From the NCBI RefSeq assembly GCF_000820105.1, contig NZ_CDDB01000010.1:62001-126000 (forward strand): a stretch of DNA of 64,000 nt. Reading direction: 5' to 3'. The notes beneath the pieces were generated by a model, which was given only the letters and a program-made list of their open reading frames with translations, did not search any database and had not been told where the DNA came from. A program made the position numbers and the translations under genes. Numbering within the stretch: the first letter of the stretch is position 1; every line of letters begins with the position of its first letter. Shown here in pieces: positions 9,164-19,065 of the stretch. This DNA is from Aeromonas schubertii (GTDB lineage Bacteria; Pseudomonadota; Gammaproteobacteria; Enterobacterales; Aeromonadaceae).

Positions 9164-10123
9164 ATGCATAGCAAAATTCTGGGAACCGGCAGCTATCTGC
9201 CCGCCTCGGTGCGCACCAACGCCGACCTCGAACAGATGGTGGAAACCAGTGACGAGTGGATCGTGGAGCGTACCGGTATTCGCGAACGCCGCATCGCCGA
9301 CCAGGGTGAAACCGTCGCCAGTCTGGGCTGCAAGGCGGCTCAGCGCGCCCTCGAGGCTGCCGGACTGACCCCGGCCGATCTCGACATGATAGTGCTGGCC
9401 ACCACCAGTGCCGAAAACGCCTTTCCCGCTGCCGCCTGCGAGCTGCAGGCCATGCTGGGCGTGACCAACATTCCCGCCTTCGATGTGGCCGCTGCCTGTG
9501 CCGGCTTCACTTATGCGCTCGCTATTGCCGATCAGTTCGTGAAATCCGGCGCTGCCCGTCACGTTCTGGTGGTCGGGGCCGACGTATTGTCGCGCATGTG
9601 CGATCCCAGCGATCGCGGCACCATCATCCTGTTTGGTGATGGGGCAGGGGCCGTGGTGATCGGCCGTTCCGATACGCCAGGCATCCTCTCGACCCATCTG
9701 CACGCGGATGGTCGCTACGGGGATCTGCTCAAGCTGCCGCAGCCACGTCGTGGCATGAGTGGCAGCGAGTTGGAAGCCTACATGTACATGAAGGGCAACG
9801 ACGTCTTCAAGGTGGCGGTGACCCGACTGAGCGAGATCGTTACCGAGACGCTCACGGCAGCCGGCATTGCGCCATCCGAACTCGATTGGCTGGTGCCGCA
9901 CCAGGCCAACTTCCGTATCATCAGCGCCACCGCCAAGAAGCTCGGCATGAGCCTCGACAAGGTGGTGTTGACCCTCGACAAGCACGGTAATACCTCCGCC
10001 GCCTCCGTCCCGATCGCCCTCGACGAAGGGGTTCGTGACGGTCGAATTCAGCGCGGCCAACTGGTGTTGCTTGAGGCGTTCGGTGGCGGCTTTGCCTGGG
10101 GCTCTGCCCTGGTTCGCTTCTGA
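9164..10123 (+). CDS. fabH: 3-oxoacyl-ACP synthase III (KAS III)
   Basis: Condenses acetyl-CoA with malonyl-ACP to start fatty-acid synthesis. The 319 residues begin [13 protein letters not shown], as in E. coli FabH (317). The catalytic triad is visible: Cys in [11 protein letters not shown] (about 112), His in VPHQANFRI (about 246) and Asn in [11 protein letters not shown] (about 276). The open frame continues upstream into plsX, but the ATG at 9164 matches family starts and leaves 8 bases after plsX. Confidence 0.97.
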   Translation: MHSKILGTGSYLPASVRTNADLEQMVETSDEWIVERTGIRERRIADQGETVASLGCKAAQRALEAAGLTPADLDMIVLATTSAENAFPAAACELQAMLGVTNIPAFDVAAACAGFTYALAIADQFVKSGAARHVLVVGADVLSRMCDPSDRGTIILFGDGAGAVVIGRSDTPGILSTHLHADGRYGDLLKLPQPRRGMSGSELEAYMYMKGNDVFKVAVTRLSEIVTETLTAAGIAPSELDWLVPHQANFRIISATAKKLGMSLDKVVLTLDKHGNTSAASVPIALDEGVRDGRIQRGQLVLLEAFGGGFAWGSALVRF

Positions 10124-10153
10124 TCCCGCTTTCCTCTTCGTAAGGAGTTTGAG

Positions 10154-11089
10154 ATGACTCAATTCGCTATTGTCTTCCCGGGACAGGGCTCCCAGTCTGT
10201 GGGTATGTTGGCCGAGCTGGCCGAGCAGCACCCTCTCATCAAGGAGACCTTCGCCGAGGCCAGCCAGGTGCTGGGCTACGACCTGCTCGAACTGGTGCAG
10301 CAAGGCCCGGCCGAAGAGCTCGGCAAAACCTGGCGTACCCAACCGGCTCTGCTCACCGCCTCGGTCGCCCTGTGGCGCCTGTGGCAAGCCCAGGGCGGTG
10401 TGCAGCCGGCCGTGATGGCCGGTCACAGCCTGGGTGAGTACTCGGCGCTGGTGTGCAGTGGCGCCCTGGCCTTTACCGATGCAGTGAAGCTCGTCGAGCT
10501 GCGTGGTCTGGCCATGCAAGAGGCCGTACCGGAAGGCACTGGCGCCATGGCCGCCATCATCGGTTTGGACAACGACACCATCGCCGCTAACTGCGAGCAG
10601 GCGGCCGAAGGGCAGGTGGTCTCTCCGGTCAACTTCAACTCCCCGGGTCAGGTAGTCATCGCCGGTCACAAAGAGGCTGTCGAGCGTGCCAACGTCCTGA
10701 TGAAGGCCTCGGGTGCCAAGCGTGCGCTGCCGCTGCCGGTCTCCGTTCCCTCCCACTGCGCCCTGATGAAGCCGGCGGCCGAGAAGCTGGCTGCCGCCCT
10801 CGAGCAGATCCAGGTGAAGGCCCCGGCCATCGCTGTTATCAACAACGTCGACGTGGTCCGCGAGAGCGATCCTGCAGCCATCAAGCAGGCGCTGGTACGC
10901 CAGCTCTACAGCCCGGTGCGCTGGAGCGAGAGCGTGGTGGCCATGGCCGATGCCGACATCGCCCTCACCATCGAGATGGGCCCGGGCAAGGTGCTCACCG
11001 GCCTGGCCAAGCGCTGTAATGCGCGCGTCGAAGGGATCCATGCCAACGATCCCGCCTCTTTCGAGGCGGCGTTGGCCAAGGTTAATTAA
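10154..11089 (+). CDS. fabD: Malonyl-CoA:ACP S-malonyltransferase
   Basis: Moves malonyl from CoA to acyl carrier protein. 311 residues. GQGSQ at about 10, nucleophile motif GHSLGEYSAL (Ser about 92) and the catalytic His in SVPSHCALM (about 201). TAAGGAG ribosome site 7 bases before the ATG. Lies between fabH and fabG as expected. Confidence 0.97.
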   Translation: MTQFAIVFPGQGSQSVGMLAELAEQHPLIKETFAEASQVLGYDLLELVQQGPAEELGKTWRTQPALLTASVALWRLWQAQGGVQPAVMAGHSLGEYSALVCSGALAFTDAVKLVELRGLAMQEAVPEGTGAMAAIIGLDNDTIAANCEQAAEGQVVSPVNFNSPGQVVIAGHKEAVERANVLMKASGAKRALPLPVSVPSHCALMKPAAEKLAAALEQIQVKAPAIAVINNVDVVRESDPAAIKQALVRQLYSPVRWSESVVAMADADIALTIEMGPGKVLTGLAKRCNARVEGIHANDPASFEAALAKVN

Positions 11090-11103
11090 GCAGGAGTAAC
11101 GAG

Positions 11104-11838
11104 ATGAGCTTTACTGACAAGGTCGTTCTGGTGACGGGTGCCAGCCGTGGTATCGGCCGCGCTATCGCCGAAGCCTTTGCCGAGCGTGGCGCCAAGGTGG
11201 TGGGAACCGCCACCAGCGAGAGCGGTGCCGAGGCTATCAGTGCCTATCTGGGTGACAAGGGTTGCGGCCTGGCGCTCAACGTGACCGATGCCGGCTCCGT
11301 TGAACAGGTGCTTGCGACCATCAAGGAGCGTTTCGGTGATGTGGATGTTCTCATCAACAACGCAGGTATCACTCGTGATAACCTCTTGATGCGGATGAAA
11401 GATGATGAGTGGAATGACATCATCGAGACCAACCTCACATCTCTCTATCGCCTGAGCAAGCCGGTGTTGCGAGCCATGATGAAAAAGCGCTATGGTCGCA
11501 TCGTCAGCATTGGCTCCGTGGTGGGTACCATGGGGAACGCAGGGCAGACCAACTATGCTGCCGCCAAGGCTGGTCTGGTGGGTTTCACCAAGGCGCTGGC
11601 CCGTGAAGTGGCCTCCCGTGGTATCACCGTCAACGCGGTGGCACCCGGCTTTATCGAGACCGACATGACCCGTGCCCTGAACGATGATCAGCGCGCTGGC
11701 ATCATGAACCAGGTACCGGCTGCCCGCCTGGGCGATCCGAAAGAGATTGCCGCCGCCGTGGTTTTCCTGGCATCCAGCGATGCAGGATACATCACCGGCG
11801 AAACCCTGCATGTTAACGGCGGGATGTACATGGTGTAA
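11104..11838 (+). CDS. fabG: 3-oxoacyl-ACP reductase
   Basis: NADPH-dependent reduction of 3-oxoacyl-ACP. 244 residues, the same as E. coli. SDR signatures: TGASRGIG cofactor loop (12-19), NNAG (about 86) and the Ser-Tyr-Lys triad in SIGSVVGTMGNAGQTNYAAAK (Ser about 138, Tyr 151, Lys 155). CAGGAG ribosome site upstream, 14 bases after fabD. Confidence 0.97.
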   Translation: MSFTDKVVLVTGASRGIGRAIAEAFAERGAKVVGTATSESGAEAISAYLGDKGCGLALNVTDAGSVEQVLATIKERFGDVDVLINNAGITRDNLLMRMKDDEWNDIIETNLTSLYRLSKPVLRAMMKKRYGRIVSIGSVVGTMGNAGQTNYAAAKAGLVGFTKALAREVASRGITVNAVAPGFIETDMTRALNDDQRAGIMNQVPAARLGDPKEIAAAVVFLASSDAGYITGETLHVNGGMYMV

Positions 11839-11921
11839 CCATTTTGTCGCGAGTTCTGGCCAAAATGGCGATTTTACGACGACGTTCGCGTATTTTCGTG
11901 GTTTGACCAGAAGCAAGTTGC

Positions 11922-11949
11922 TTGCAAACTCACGTCAATTGAATAAACT
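11922..11949 (+). promoter_or_regulatory. Candidate acpP promoter
   Basis: TTGCAA, 16 bases, TAAACT in the 157-base gap after fabG. A separate strong promoter is expected for acpP, whose product is among the most abundant proteins in the cell. Confidence 0.5.
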
Positions 11950-11995
11950 ACTGCAACCAGACGCAATTGCGTATTTTTAAAGGAAAATTCAGGTC

Positions 11996-12232
11996 ATGAG
12001 CAACATCGAAGAACGCGTAAAGAAAATCATCGTCGAGCAGCTGGGCGTTAAAGAAGAAGACGTCAAGAACAGCGCTTCCTTCGTCGACGATCTGGGCGCT
12101 GACTCCCTGGACACCGTTGAGCTGGTAATGGCCCTGGAAGAAGAATTCGATACCGAGATTCCTGACGAAGAAGCCGAGAAGATCACCACTGTTCAAGCGG
12201 CTATCGACTACATCAACGCCAACCAGGAGTAA
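11996..12232 (+). CDS. acpP: Acyl carrier protein
   Basis: 78-residue acidic carrier, nearly identical to E. coli AcpP. Ser37 in [10 protein letters not shown] takes the 4'-phosphopantetheine arm. A ribosome site AAAGGAAA precedes the ATG. It is followed by its own strong terminator, so it can be expressed apart from fabF. Confidence 0.99.
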   Translation: MSNIEERVKKIIVEQLGVKEEDVKNSASFVDDLGADSLDTVELVMALEEEFDTEIPDEEAEKITTVQAAIDYINANQE

Positions 12233-12249
12233 TCTCTCCTGTGTTGCGA

Positions 12250-12275
12250 GAAGCGGCCTGAGGGCCGCTTCTTTT
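12250..12275 (+). terminator. Terminator after acpP
   Basis: Perfect 9-bp stem (GAAGCGGCC / GGCCGCTTC) with a TGAG loop and four T. Partial read-through would set the ratio of acpP to fabF. Confidence 0.8.
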
Positions 12276-12315
12276 ATCCAGCTTTCCCCAAAATTCCCCC
12301 TCGGAGACTACCTCA

Positions 12316-13557
12316 GTGTCTAAACGCAGAGTCGTGGTGACCGGCCTGGGCATGCTTTCCCCGGTAGGCAACAGTGCCGAAACCAGCTGGCAGGCCTTGC
12401 TTCAGGGCCAAAGCGGTATCAGCCACATCGAACACTTCGATACCACAGATTTCCCCACCCGTTTTGCCGGCCTGGTCAAGGATTTTGATGCTGAAGCCTA
12501 TGGCATCAGCCGCAAGGATGCCCGCAAGATGGATCTCTTCATCCAGTACGGTATCGCGGCTGGATTGCAGGCCATCGAAGATGCTTCCCTCGAGATCAAT
12601 GAGAGTAATGCCGAGCGGATCGGTGTGGCTATCGGCTCCGGTATCGGTGGCCTCGGTCTTATCGAAGTGAATCACGACAGCCTGGCCAAGGGGGGTCCCC
12701 GCAAGATCAGTCCCTTCTTCGTGCCGTCCACCATCATCAACATGGTGGCGGGTCACCTCTCCATCATGAAGGGGATCCAGGGGCCCAACATCGCCGTGAC
12801 CACCGCCTGTACCACCGGGACTCATGCCATCGGCATGGCCGCCCGTATGATCGCTTACGGCGATGCGGATGTGATGGTCGCCGGCGGCGCCGAGAAGGCC
12901 TCGACCCCGATGGGGATGGGGGGCTTTGCCGCTGCCAAGGCCCTCTCCAGCCGTAATGATGAGCCTCAAAAGGCGAGCCGTCCGTGGGACAAGGATCGCG
13001 ATGGTTTCGTGCTGGGGGATGGTGCCGGTGTCCTGGTGCTGGAAGAGTACGAATACGCCAAGGCGCGTGGCGCCCGGATCTATGCCGAGCTGGTTGGCTT
13101 TGGCATGAGCGGTGACGCGCACCACATGACTGCGCCGCCCGATGATGGCAGCGGCGCCGCCCGCGCCATGCAGGCCGCCATCAAGGATGCCGGCATCGAT
13201 GTGGCCCAGATTGGCTATATCAATGCTCATGGCACCTCCACCCCGCTTGGGGACGTGGCCGAGCTGCGCGGTGTGAAGAAGGTGATGGGTGAGCATGCCG
13301 GCCGGGTGATGGTCAGCTCGACCAAATCGATGACCGGTCACCTGCTCGGAGCCGCCGGCGCCATTGAGGCCATCATCACTGTGCTGGCCTTGCGCGACCA
13401 GATAGCGCCGCCGACTATCAATCTGGATAACCCGGATGATGAGTGCGACCTCGATCTGGTCCCTCATGTGGCCAAGAAGGGGGAGTTCGACTATGCCCTC
13501 TCCAACTCCTTTGGCTTCGGCGGCACCAATGGCTCGCTGATCTTCAAACGCGTATAA
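12316..13557 (+). CDS. fabF: 3-oxoacyl-ACP synthase II (KAS II)
   Basis: Elongating condensing enzyme; in E. coli it makes cis-vaccenate. 413 residues. Catalytic Cys in [12 protein letters not shown] (about 163), His in [11 protein letters not shown] (about 303), Lys/His in [12 protein letters not shown] (about 340). Start is a GTG at 12316; [19 protein letters not shown] matches E. coli FabF from the first residue. GGAGACTA ribosome site upstream. Confidence 0.97.
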   Translation: MSKRRVVVTGLGMLSPVGNSAETSWQALLQGQSGISHIEHFDTTDFPTRFAGLVKDFDAEAYGISRKDARKMDLFIQYGIAAGLQAIEDASLEINESNAERIGVAIGSGIGGLGLIEVNHDSLAKGGPRKISPFFVPSTIINMVAGHLSIMKGIQGPNIAVTTACTTGTHAIGMAARMIAYGDADVMVAGGAEKASTPMGMGGFAAAKALSSRNDEPQKASRPWDKDRDGFVLGDGAGVLVLEEYEYAKARGARIYAELVGFGMSGDAHHMTAPPDDGSGAARAMQAAIKDAGIDVAQIGYINAHGTSTPLGDVAELRGVKKVMGEHAGRVMVSSTKSMTGHLLGAAGAIEAIITVLALRDQIAPPTINLDNPDDECDLDLVPHVAKKGEFDYALSNSFGFGGTNGSLIFKRV

Positions 13558-13579
13558 TCGTCCCGGGGCGATCACCATC

Positions 13580-13610
13580 AAGCCCGATACCCCTGGTATC
13601 GGGCTTTTTT
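13580..13610 (+). terminator. Strong terminator between fabF and pabC
   Basis: Perfect 12-bp stem (AAGCCCGATACC / GGTATCGGGCTT), CCT loop and six T, ending only 12 bases before the pabC ATG and 4 before its ribosome site. The downstream genes pabC-mltG-tmk-holB need read-through or an internal promoter. Confidence 0.9.
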
Positions 13611-13622
13611 ATCGGAGGCACA

Positions 13623-14432
13623 ATGTCACTGATCAATGGCAGGAAGCTGGATCACGTGGAGATATCGGATCGCGGGTTGGCCTATGGTGATGGCCACTTT
13701 ACCACCATGAAGGTGGTGGATGGTCATGTGGAACGCTGGGAAGCTCACCTGACCAGACTGCAAAAAGGGTGTCTGCGCCTGGGGATCACTGAACCCGATT
13801 GGTCCGCACTCACCGTCTCGTTGCAGCGGGAGATCGCCGGTATTGAGCTCGGTTGTGCCAAGGTGATGGTCACCCGAGGTAGCGGAGGCCGTGGTTATTC
13901 GCCGGCCGGGTGTCATGATACGCGCTGGATCCTGACGCTCTCTCCCTTTCCCGATCACTATCCCAACTGGCAGCAGCAGGGGATTGAGGTGGTGGTCTGC
14001 CGGCAACGAGTCGGGGATCAACCCATGCTGGCCGGGCTGAAAACCCTCAATCGGCTCGAGCAGGTGTTGCTGCGACAAGAACTTAACGACGCGAATGCAG
14101 TCGAAGGTGTAGTACTCAACACTCGCAACGTGTTGGTTGCCGGGGTCAGTGCCAATCTGTTTTGGCGTCGTGACAAAACGGTCTTCACGCCGGATCTCTC
14201 TCATGGAGGCATTGACGGAGTGATGCGGCGTAGTGTCATGGGGATGCTCAAAGAGATGAGTATTGAGCTGCGCACGGTCGAGGCTCCACTGGAGTCGCTG
14301 TGGCATGCGGAAGAGGTGTGGCTGACCAATGCCCTGATGGGGGTGGTCCCGGTAACCCGCGTTGCCCAAAAGAGCTATTCGATCGGTGCAGTGGTTCGCT
14401 ATTTACAGGAGCGTTTATTAATTGACGTCTAA
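13623..14432 (+). CDS. pabC: Aminodeoxychorismate lyase
   Basis: PLP enzyme that releases 4-aminobenzoate for folate. 269 residues, equal to E. coli. The PLP lysine is Lys140 in LAGLKTLNRLEQ; the branched-chain aminotransferase-like fold IV signature is ANLFWRR. The open frame extends upstream into fabF, but the ATG at 13623 has a CGGAGG ribosome site. Its end overlaps mltG by 11 bases. Confidence 0.95.
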   Translation: MSLINGRKLDHVEISDRGLAYGDGHFTTMKVVDGHVERWEAHLTRLQKGCLRLGITEPDWSALTVSLQREIAGIELGCAKVMVTRGSGGRGYSPAGCHDTRWILTLSPFPDHYPNWQQQGIEVVVCRQRVGDQPMLAGLKTLNRLEQVLLRQELNDANAVEGVVLNTRNVLVAGVSANLFWRRDKTVFTPDLSHGGIDGVMRRSVMGMLKEMSIELRTVEAPLESLWHAEEVWLTNALMGVVPVTRVAQKSYSIGAVVRYLQERLLIDV

Positions 14433-15423
14433 ACGACTCAAGGGGCTCGCCACTGCGGCCTCTCTGTTGTTGGTCCTCGGTGGTGGTTATGGGTATCGAG
14501 AGTACAGTGCCATCGAGCGAGCCACGATCGAAGGTCCCACTCGCCTCTTTACGGTGGAGAAGGGGGATCATGCAAGCCGGATCATCGAGACGCTGGCCGA
14601 GGAGCAACTCGCCGACTGGGCGGTGCGCCTCTGGCTGCGTTTTCACCCGGATCTGGTGCAGATCAAGTCCGGTACCTATGAGGTGAAAGAGGGGACGCGG
14701 CTCACCGAGGTACTCTCCCTGTTTGCCTCGGGTAAGGAGTTTATGTTCAACCTCACCTTCGTCGAAGGCTCCCGTTTTGAAGAGTGGCGCAAGCAGCTCA
14801 ATTCGGCACCCTATCTGGAGCGGGTCAGCCGTGATCAGAGCGATGAGGAGTTGGCCCGCGAGCTCGGCATCGAGAATGGCAAACCGGAAGGGTGGTTCCT
14901 TCCAGAAACCTATGCCTACACCAGCCATAGTTCGGATCTGGCAATCCTGAGGCGTGCCCATCAGGAGATGGAGAGCTTTCTCGAGAGTGCCTGGCAAAAG
15001 CGTCAGGCCGACCTCCCTTACAAGACGCCCTATGAAGCCTTGGTGATGGCCTCTATCATCGAGAAGGAGACGGGACAACCCCATGAGCGTCCCCTTATCG
15101 CCTCTGTCTTCGTCAACCGGTTGCGTCTGGGGATGAGGCTGCAGACGGACCCGACGGTGATCTACGGTGTCAAAGATCGTTACGACGGTAATATTCGCAA
15201 GTCGGATCTTACCGACAACAACCCGTTTAATACCTATGTGATCAACGGCCTTCCGCCAACGCCTATCGCCATGCCGGGTAAGGCCTCCATCGAGGCGGCA
15301 CTCAATCCGGTCAAGAGTGACTATCTCTATTTCGTGGCCAAGGGGGGAGGGGAGCACTACTTCTCCAAGACCCTGGCCGAGCATAACCAAGCCGTGCGCA
15401 AATACATTTTGAAGAAGTCCTGA
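14422..15423 (+). CDS. mltG: Endolytic murein transglycosylase MltG
   Basis: Inner-membrane lytic transglycosylase (YceG family) that cuts nascent peptidoglycan and sets glycan chain length. 333 residues: short cytoplasmic start, one membrane segment (about 8-24), a LysM-like region and the catalytic domain with the glutamate in [11 protein letters not shown] (about 218). NPFNTY and GLPPTPI are family motifs. Start TTG at 14422 with GGAG 10 bases upstream, overlapping pabC. Confidence 0.95.
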   Translation: MTSKRLKGLATAASLLLVLGGGYGYREYSAIERATIEGPTRLFTVEKGDHASRIIETLAEEQLADWAVRLWLRFHPDLVQIKSGTYEVKEGTRLTEVLSLFASGKEFMFNLTFVEGSRFEEWRKQLNSAPYLERVSRDQSDEELARELGIENGKPEGWFLPETYAYTSHSSDLAILRRAHQEMESFLESAWQKRQADLPYKTPYEALVMASIIEKETGQPHERPLIASVFVNRLRLGMRLQTDPTVIYGVKDRYDGNIRKSDLTDNNPFNTYVINGLPPTPIAMPGKASIEAALNPVKSDYLYFVAKGGGEHYFSKTLAEHNQAVRKYILKKS

Positions 15424-16049
15424 TGTCGAAATTTATCGTAATCGAAGGTCTGGAAGGGGCTGGCAAGAGTTCAGCCGTGGCCTATGTCACCGACTGGCTC
15501 GAGGCCAGGGGAATCGCCGATATCGAGTGCACCCGGGAGCCAGGTGGTACACCGCTTGCCGAGCGAATGCGCGCCATCGTCAAGGAGCCCCATGACGAGC
15601 AACTCACCGTTGAGGCCGAACTGCTCCTGATGTATGCCGCCCGGGTACAGCTGGTTGCCAACCGGATCAAACCGGCATTGGCACGCGGTGCCTGGGTGGT
15701 AGGGGACAGACACAACCTGTCGTCACAAGCCTATCAGGGGGGCGGCCGTGGCATCCCTGCCGATCTCATCGACGGGATCAAGCAGGCGGTGCTTGGGGAG
15801 TTCAAACCCGATCTGACCCTCTATCTCGATATCGATCCGGCTCTGGGGCTCGCCCGTGCCCGTCATCGTGGCGAGCTGGATCGCATAGAGCAAGAGCAAC
15901 TCCCCTTCTTCGAGCGAACGCGAGAGCGTTATCTCTCACTGGCCGCCGGTGATGCATCGATCCGGGTGATCGATGCCAGCCAGCGTCCCGAGCTTGTGAA
16001 GGCCGCTATCGAGGCCGAGCTAGAGCGCTCCCTATGTATCCCTGGTTGA
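15423..16049 (+). CDS. tmk: Thymidylate kinase
   Basis: Phosphorylates dTMP to dTDP. 208 residues. P-loop [11 protein letters not shown] (7-17), [16 protein letters not shown] for dTMP binding (about 97), and TREPGGTP. Its ATG overlaps the mltG stop (TGATG), and its end overlaps holB by 16 bases, so translation is probably coupled. Confidence 0.97.
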   Translation: MSKFIVIEGLEGAGKSSAVAYVTDWLEARGIADIECTREPGGTPLAERMRAIVKEPHDEQLTVEAELLLMYAARVQLVANRIKPALARGAWVVGDRHNLSSQAYQGGGRGIPADLIDGIKQAVLGEFKPDLTLYLDIDPALGLARARHRGELDRIEQEQLPFFERTRERYLSLAAGDASIRVIDASQRPELVKAAIEAELERSLCIPG

Positions 16050-16981
16050 TCCCCCAGTGGCACTCCCTGTTGGAGGTTGCCAGAGCCGGTCGATTGGGGC
16101 ACGCCTGGTTGCTACTCGGTGATGAGGGGCTCGGCAAGGAGCAACTGGCCGATGCTCTGGCCCAACGCCATCTCTGTCAGCAGTTGCAAGATGAGAACCC
16201 TTGTGGACACTGCCACGCCTGCCAACTCATGGCCAAGGGGCATCATCCCGATCTTGGCCGGGTGAGCCGTGAGGGCAAGAGCATAGGTGTGGACCAGATC
16301 CGCACGCTCTGCCAGCGCCTGGGGGAGAGCCCCCAGCTGGGGCGTGGCAAGGTGGTTATCATCGAGCAGGCGCAGAGGATGACCGAGGCCGCTGCCAACG
16401 CCTTGCTCAAAACATTGGAAGAGCCTGCAGGCAACAGCCTGATCCTGTTGCTGGCCAGTCAGAGCAGTCGCTTGCTCCCCACCATACTCAGCCGCTGTAA
16501 CAAGCATCTTTGCCCCATTCCCCCCGAATCACTCACCCTGCGTTGGCTCGAGGAGCAGGGGTTCAGGGCTACGCCGAGTCAGGTCCGCCTGTGTCAGGGA
16601 GCTCCGCTTCGGGTCAAGGCTTATCTCGAAGAGGGGGGAGACGACGAGCGCCGCTCATTGCTTGAGCAGTTATGCCGGCTCTCCCTTCACCCGGTCGAGT
16701 TACCCGCGCTGGCCAGCCGCATCGCGACCGATCTCGAGCGTCACCTGCCCTGGTTGCAGTTGCTGATTGGCGATGCCCTCAAGCTGCAGGCACACTGCAC
16801 GAGCGATCAGCTTGCCATGCCCGATCTTGTGACGCCCCTGTCCGAGCTGGCAGAGCGCCACTCCAGCGAACAACTGCTGCACGCGCAGGAGACCTTGCTT
16901 CGGGTTCGGGAAACTTGCCAGCCCGGCCAGTTGGTCAATCCCACCATTCATCTTCACAAGTGGCTAGGCCACTGGTTGTAA
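16034..16981 (+). CDS. holB: DNA polymerase III subunit delta'
   Basis: Part of the clamp loader. 315 residues. AAA+ fold with the degenerate P-loop [16 protein letters not shown], a zinc module CGHCHACQ (about 57-64), and sensor region [13 protein letters not shown]. Shorter than the 334 of E. coli, within the family range. Follows tmk with overlap, as in E. coli. Confidence 0.95.
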   Translation: MYPWLIPQWHSLLEVARAGRLGHAWLLLGDEGLGKEQLADALAQRHLCQQLQDENPCGHCHACQLMAKGHHPDLGRVSREGKSIGVDQIRTLCQRLGESPQLGRGKVVIIEQAQRMTEAAANALLKTLEEPAGNSLILLLASQSSRLLPTILSRCNKHLCPIPPESLTLRWLEEQGFRATPSQVRLCQGAPLRVKAYLEEGGDDERRSLLEQLCRLSLHPVELPALASRIATDLERHLPWLQLLIGDALKLQAHCTSDQLAMPDLVTPLSELAERHSSEQLLHAQETLLRVRETCQPGQLVNPTIHLHKWLGHWL

Positions 16982-16993
16982 AGCGAAATTTTC

Positions 16994-17776
16994 ATGTTAC
17001 TCGTCGATTCACACTGTCATCTCGATCGCCTCAGTTATGGGGACAAACAGGTCGATATCCCCACCGTACTGGCCAAGGCAAAGGAGCGCGGGGTCGGTTA
17101 TTTTCTCTGTGTCAGCGTGACTCAGGATCAATTCCCCTCCATGATTGAGGCCATCTATCCCTATTCCAATGTCTTCGCCTCCTGCGGTGTTCATCCACTC
17201 AATCAGGAGCCCGGCGTTGATGTGGAGCGGCTGCGTCTCCAGGCGGCAGATCCCAGGGTAGTGGCCATCGGTGAGACCGGGCTCGATTACTATTACTCAC
17301 CGGAGAACAAAAGCGTTCAGCAGGCCTCGTTTCGCGAGCATATTCGTGTCGCCAGAGAGCTGAACAAACCTCTTATCATCCATACCCGAGATGCTCAGGT
17401 CGATACCTTGCGTATCATGGCCGAAGAGGGGGCCGATCAGGTGGGAGGGGTGCTCCACTGCTTTACCGAGTCCCTCGAGATGGCCGAAGCGGCCATGGCC
17501 ATGGGCTTCTATATTTCCATCTCAGGTATTGCTACCTTCCGAAATGCCAAGGCGTTGCAAGAGGTGGTACGAGCCTTGCCTCTGGAGCGACTGTTGGTCG
17601 AAACCGATGCCCCCTATCTGGCACCGGTCCCTCACCGAGGGAAGGAAAATGAACCCGCCTTCGTTCGGGACGTAGCCCAATTCGTTGCGGATCTGAAAGA
17701 AGTGTCATTGGAGAGCCTGGCTCAACAGACGACCCATAACTTTTTCGAGCTGTTTCGCCTCGCGAAACAGGATTAA
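16994..17776 (+). CDS. ycfH: TatD family metal-dependent hydrolase (YcfH)
   Basis: TIM-barrel metallohydrolase of the TatD DNase family. 260 residues. Metal-binding DSHCHLDRL at 5-13, GETGLDYYY (about 93), HTRDA (about 130), HCFTES (about 155) and ETDAPYL (about 205). Last gene of the run that in E. coli ends holB-ycfH; a terminator follows at once. The exact substrate is not known from sequence. Confidence 0.94.
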   Translation: MLLVDSHCHLDRLSYGDKQVDIPTVLAKAKERGVGYFLCVSVTQDQFPSMIEAIYPYSNVFASCGVHPLNQEPGVDVERLRLQAADPRVVAIGETGLDYYYSPENKSVQQASFREHIRVARELNKPLIIHTRDAQVDTLRIMAEEGADQVGGVLHCFTESLEMAEAAMAMGFYISISGIATFRNAKALQEVVRALPLERLLVETDAPYLAPVPHRGKENEPAFVRDVAQFVADLKEVSLESLAQQTTHNFFELFRLAKQD

Positions 17777-17778
17777 TA

Positions 17779-17806
17779 GAGGAGGCTGTATGCCTCCTCG
17801 TTTTTT
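17779..17806 (+). terminator. Terminator after ycfH
   Basis: Perfect 8-bp stem (GAGGAGGC / GCCTCCTC), TGTAT loop, then G and six T. It closes the fab-holB-ycfH run. Confidence 0.9.
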
Positions 17807-18036
17807 AACGGTGGCGAAGATTAAGCTCAGGCACCGTTTTCCATTTCGTTATCTCTCACCTCTTTCCTTTCCTGTGGACTTGATACTGCGTTCGTACTGC
17901 TGATTGAGTGGCGGGGCAGTCGCCGATGAGTCATCTGCACGGTGTCTTTAGTATCGATAATATTCATTATCGCTAGTTGATCTTCTCTTTCGATCCGGTA
18001 GGATCCTTTAAACTCTCAGCAAAAACATGATGTTAG

Positions 18037-19065
18037 ATGTCTTCATCACATACCGTTGCCACTCGGGAGAGGGGATTACAGAGCGTCTTCGATCCCGGCC
18101 TTAACGAGCGCGCCCGTCGCTTTCTACGCAGTGCAAAAGCCGATTCCACCCTCAATGCCTATGAGGCAGACACCCGTATCTTTGTGGCCTGGTGTCAGCG
18201 TCATCGCCTCGATCCCCTGGCAGTGAGTCATCTCGACATCATGAATTTTCTCGCCGATCAGGCCGACGGGGTGCTGGCCCACTGGGTCTGGCTCGACAAG
18301 GCGCGAAGTCAAGGAGAGCTGCGCAGTGGTGCCCCGCGCAAACCCGCCACCCTGGTCAGGCGCCTGGCCGGGATCCGCTATGCCTTTCGCCAGAAGGGAG
18401 TGCATCCACTGCCGACCGAGCACAGCGATATCAAGGAGATGATGCGTGGCATAGTGCGGCTGGGTGACACCCGGAAGGTCAAGACCGGAGCCCTGACAAG
18501 GGAGCCCCTGACCCGAGTCCTCGATGCCATCGATACCCGAAGTGTCGGAGGATTGCGTGATTACACCCTGCTGCTTTTGATGTTTGCCGGCGCACTGCGC
18601 CGCTCGGAGGCTGCGCGTCTGACGCTCGATGATCTGCACTTCACCCGTGATGGCGTCGTCTTGAGGATCAAGCCGAGCAAGCATCAACTCAAGGAGAGTG
18701 AAATAGCCCTGGTGAGGGGAGGGCGTCACTGTCCGGTCATCGCATTGGAGCGCTGGATCCGGCTGGCCAGGGTGACACAGGGTCCGCTCTTTTGCCGGTT
18801 AACCCGGTGGGGTGAGCTCACGGCCGACGCCCTGGGGCCACAAGGCATCAACCTGATGATAAAACGGCGCAGTGCGATCGCCGCTGGTGAGCTGGAGGTT
18901 AGCGGTCACAGCCTTCGCCGCGGTTTTATCACCTCGGCCGTGACCGCAGGCAAGCCCTTGAACAAGATTATCGAAGTGACCCGCCACCGGGACATTCGTA
19001 CCCTGCAGGAGTACTTCGACCAGGCGGATCGCTTCCGCGATCACGCCATGGAGGGATTACTCTAG
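18037..19065 (+). CDS. Tyrosine recombinase / site-specific integrase
   Basis: Cuts and joins DNA through a phosphotyrosine link. 342 residues with an N-terminal SAM-like core-binding domain (about 22-125) and a full catalytic set: Arg in FAGALRRSEAARL, Lys in KPSKHQLKE, HSLRRGF (His, Arg), TRHRD (His) and the nucleophile in LQEYFD near residue 329. XerC/D-like length, but it is not a core Xer by sequence or place. No phage, transposon, tRNA or repeat boundary is visible beside it. Its stop overlaps the convergent amidohydrolase stop by 4 bases. Target sites unknown. Confidence 0.9.
   Translation: MSSSHTVATRERGLQSVFDPGLNERARRFLRSAKADSTLNAYEADTRIFVAWCQRHRLDPLAVSHLDIMNFLADQADGVLAHWVWLDKARSQGELRSGAPRKPATLVRRLAGIRYAFRQKGVHPLPTEHSDIKEMMRGIVRLGDTRKVKTGALTREPLTRVLDAIDTRSVGGLRDYTLLLLMFAGALRRSEAARLTLDDLHFTRDGVVLRIKPSKHQLKESEIALVRGGRHCPVIALERWIRLARVTQGPLFCRLTRWGELTADALGPQGINLMIKRRSAIAAGELEVSGHSLRRGFITSAVTAGKPLNKIIEVTRHRDIRTLQEYFDQADRFRDHAMEGLL

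Noticed and set aside
9149-11041. 630-codon minus-strand frame over fabH-fabD
   Set aside because: Low-complexity His/Gln/Gly-rich shadow of well-conserved genes on the other strand.
12313-13581. 422-codon minus-strand frame over fabF
   Set aside because: Exact antisense of fabF with no recognisable domain.
16672-17148. 158-codon plus-strand frame across holB/ycfH
   Set aside because: Out-of-frame shadow rich in Arg/Pro/Ser.
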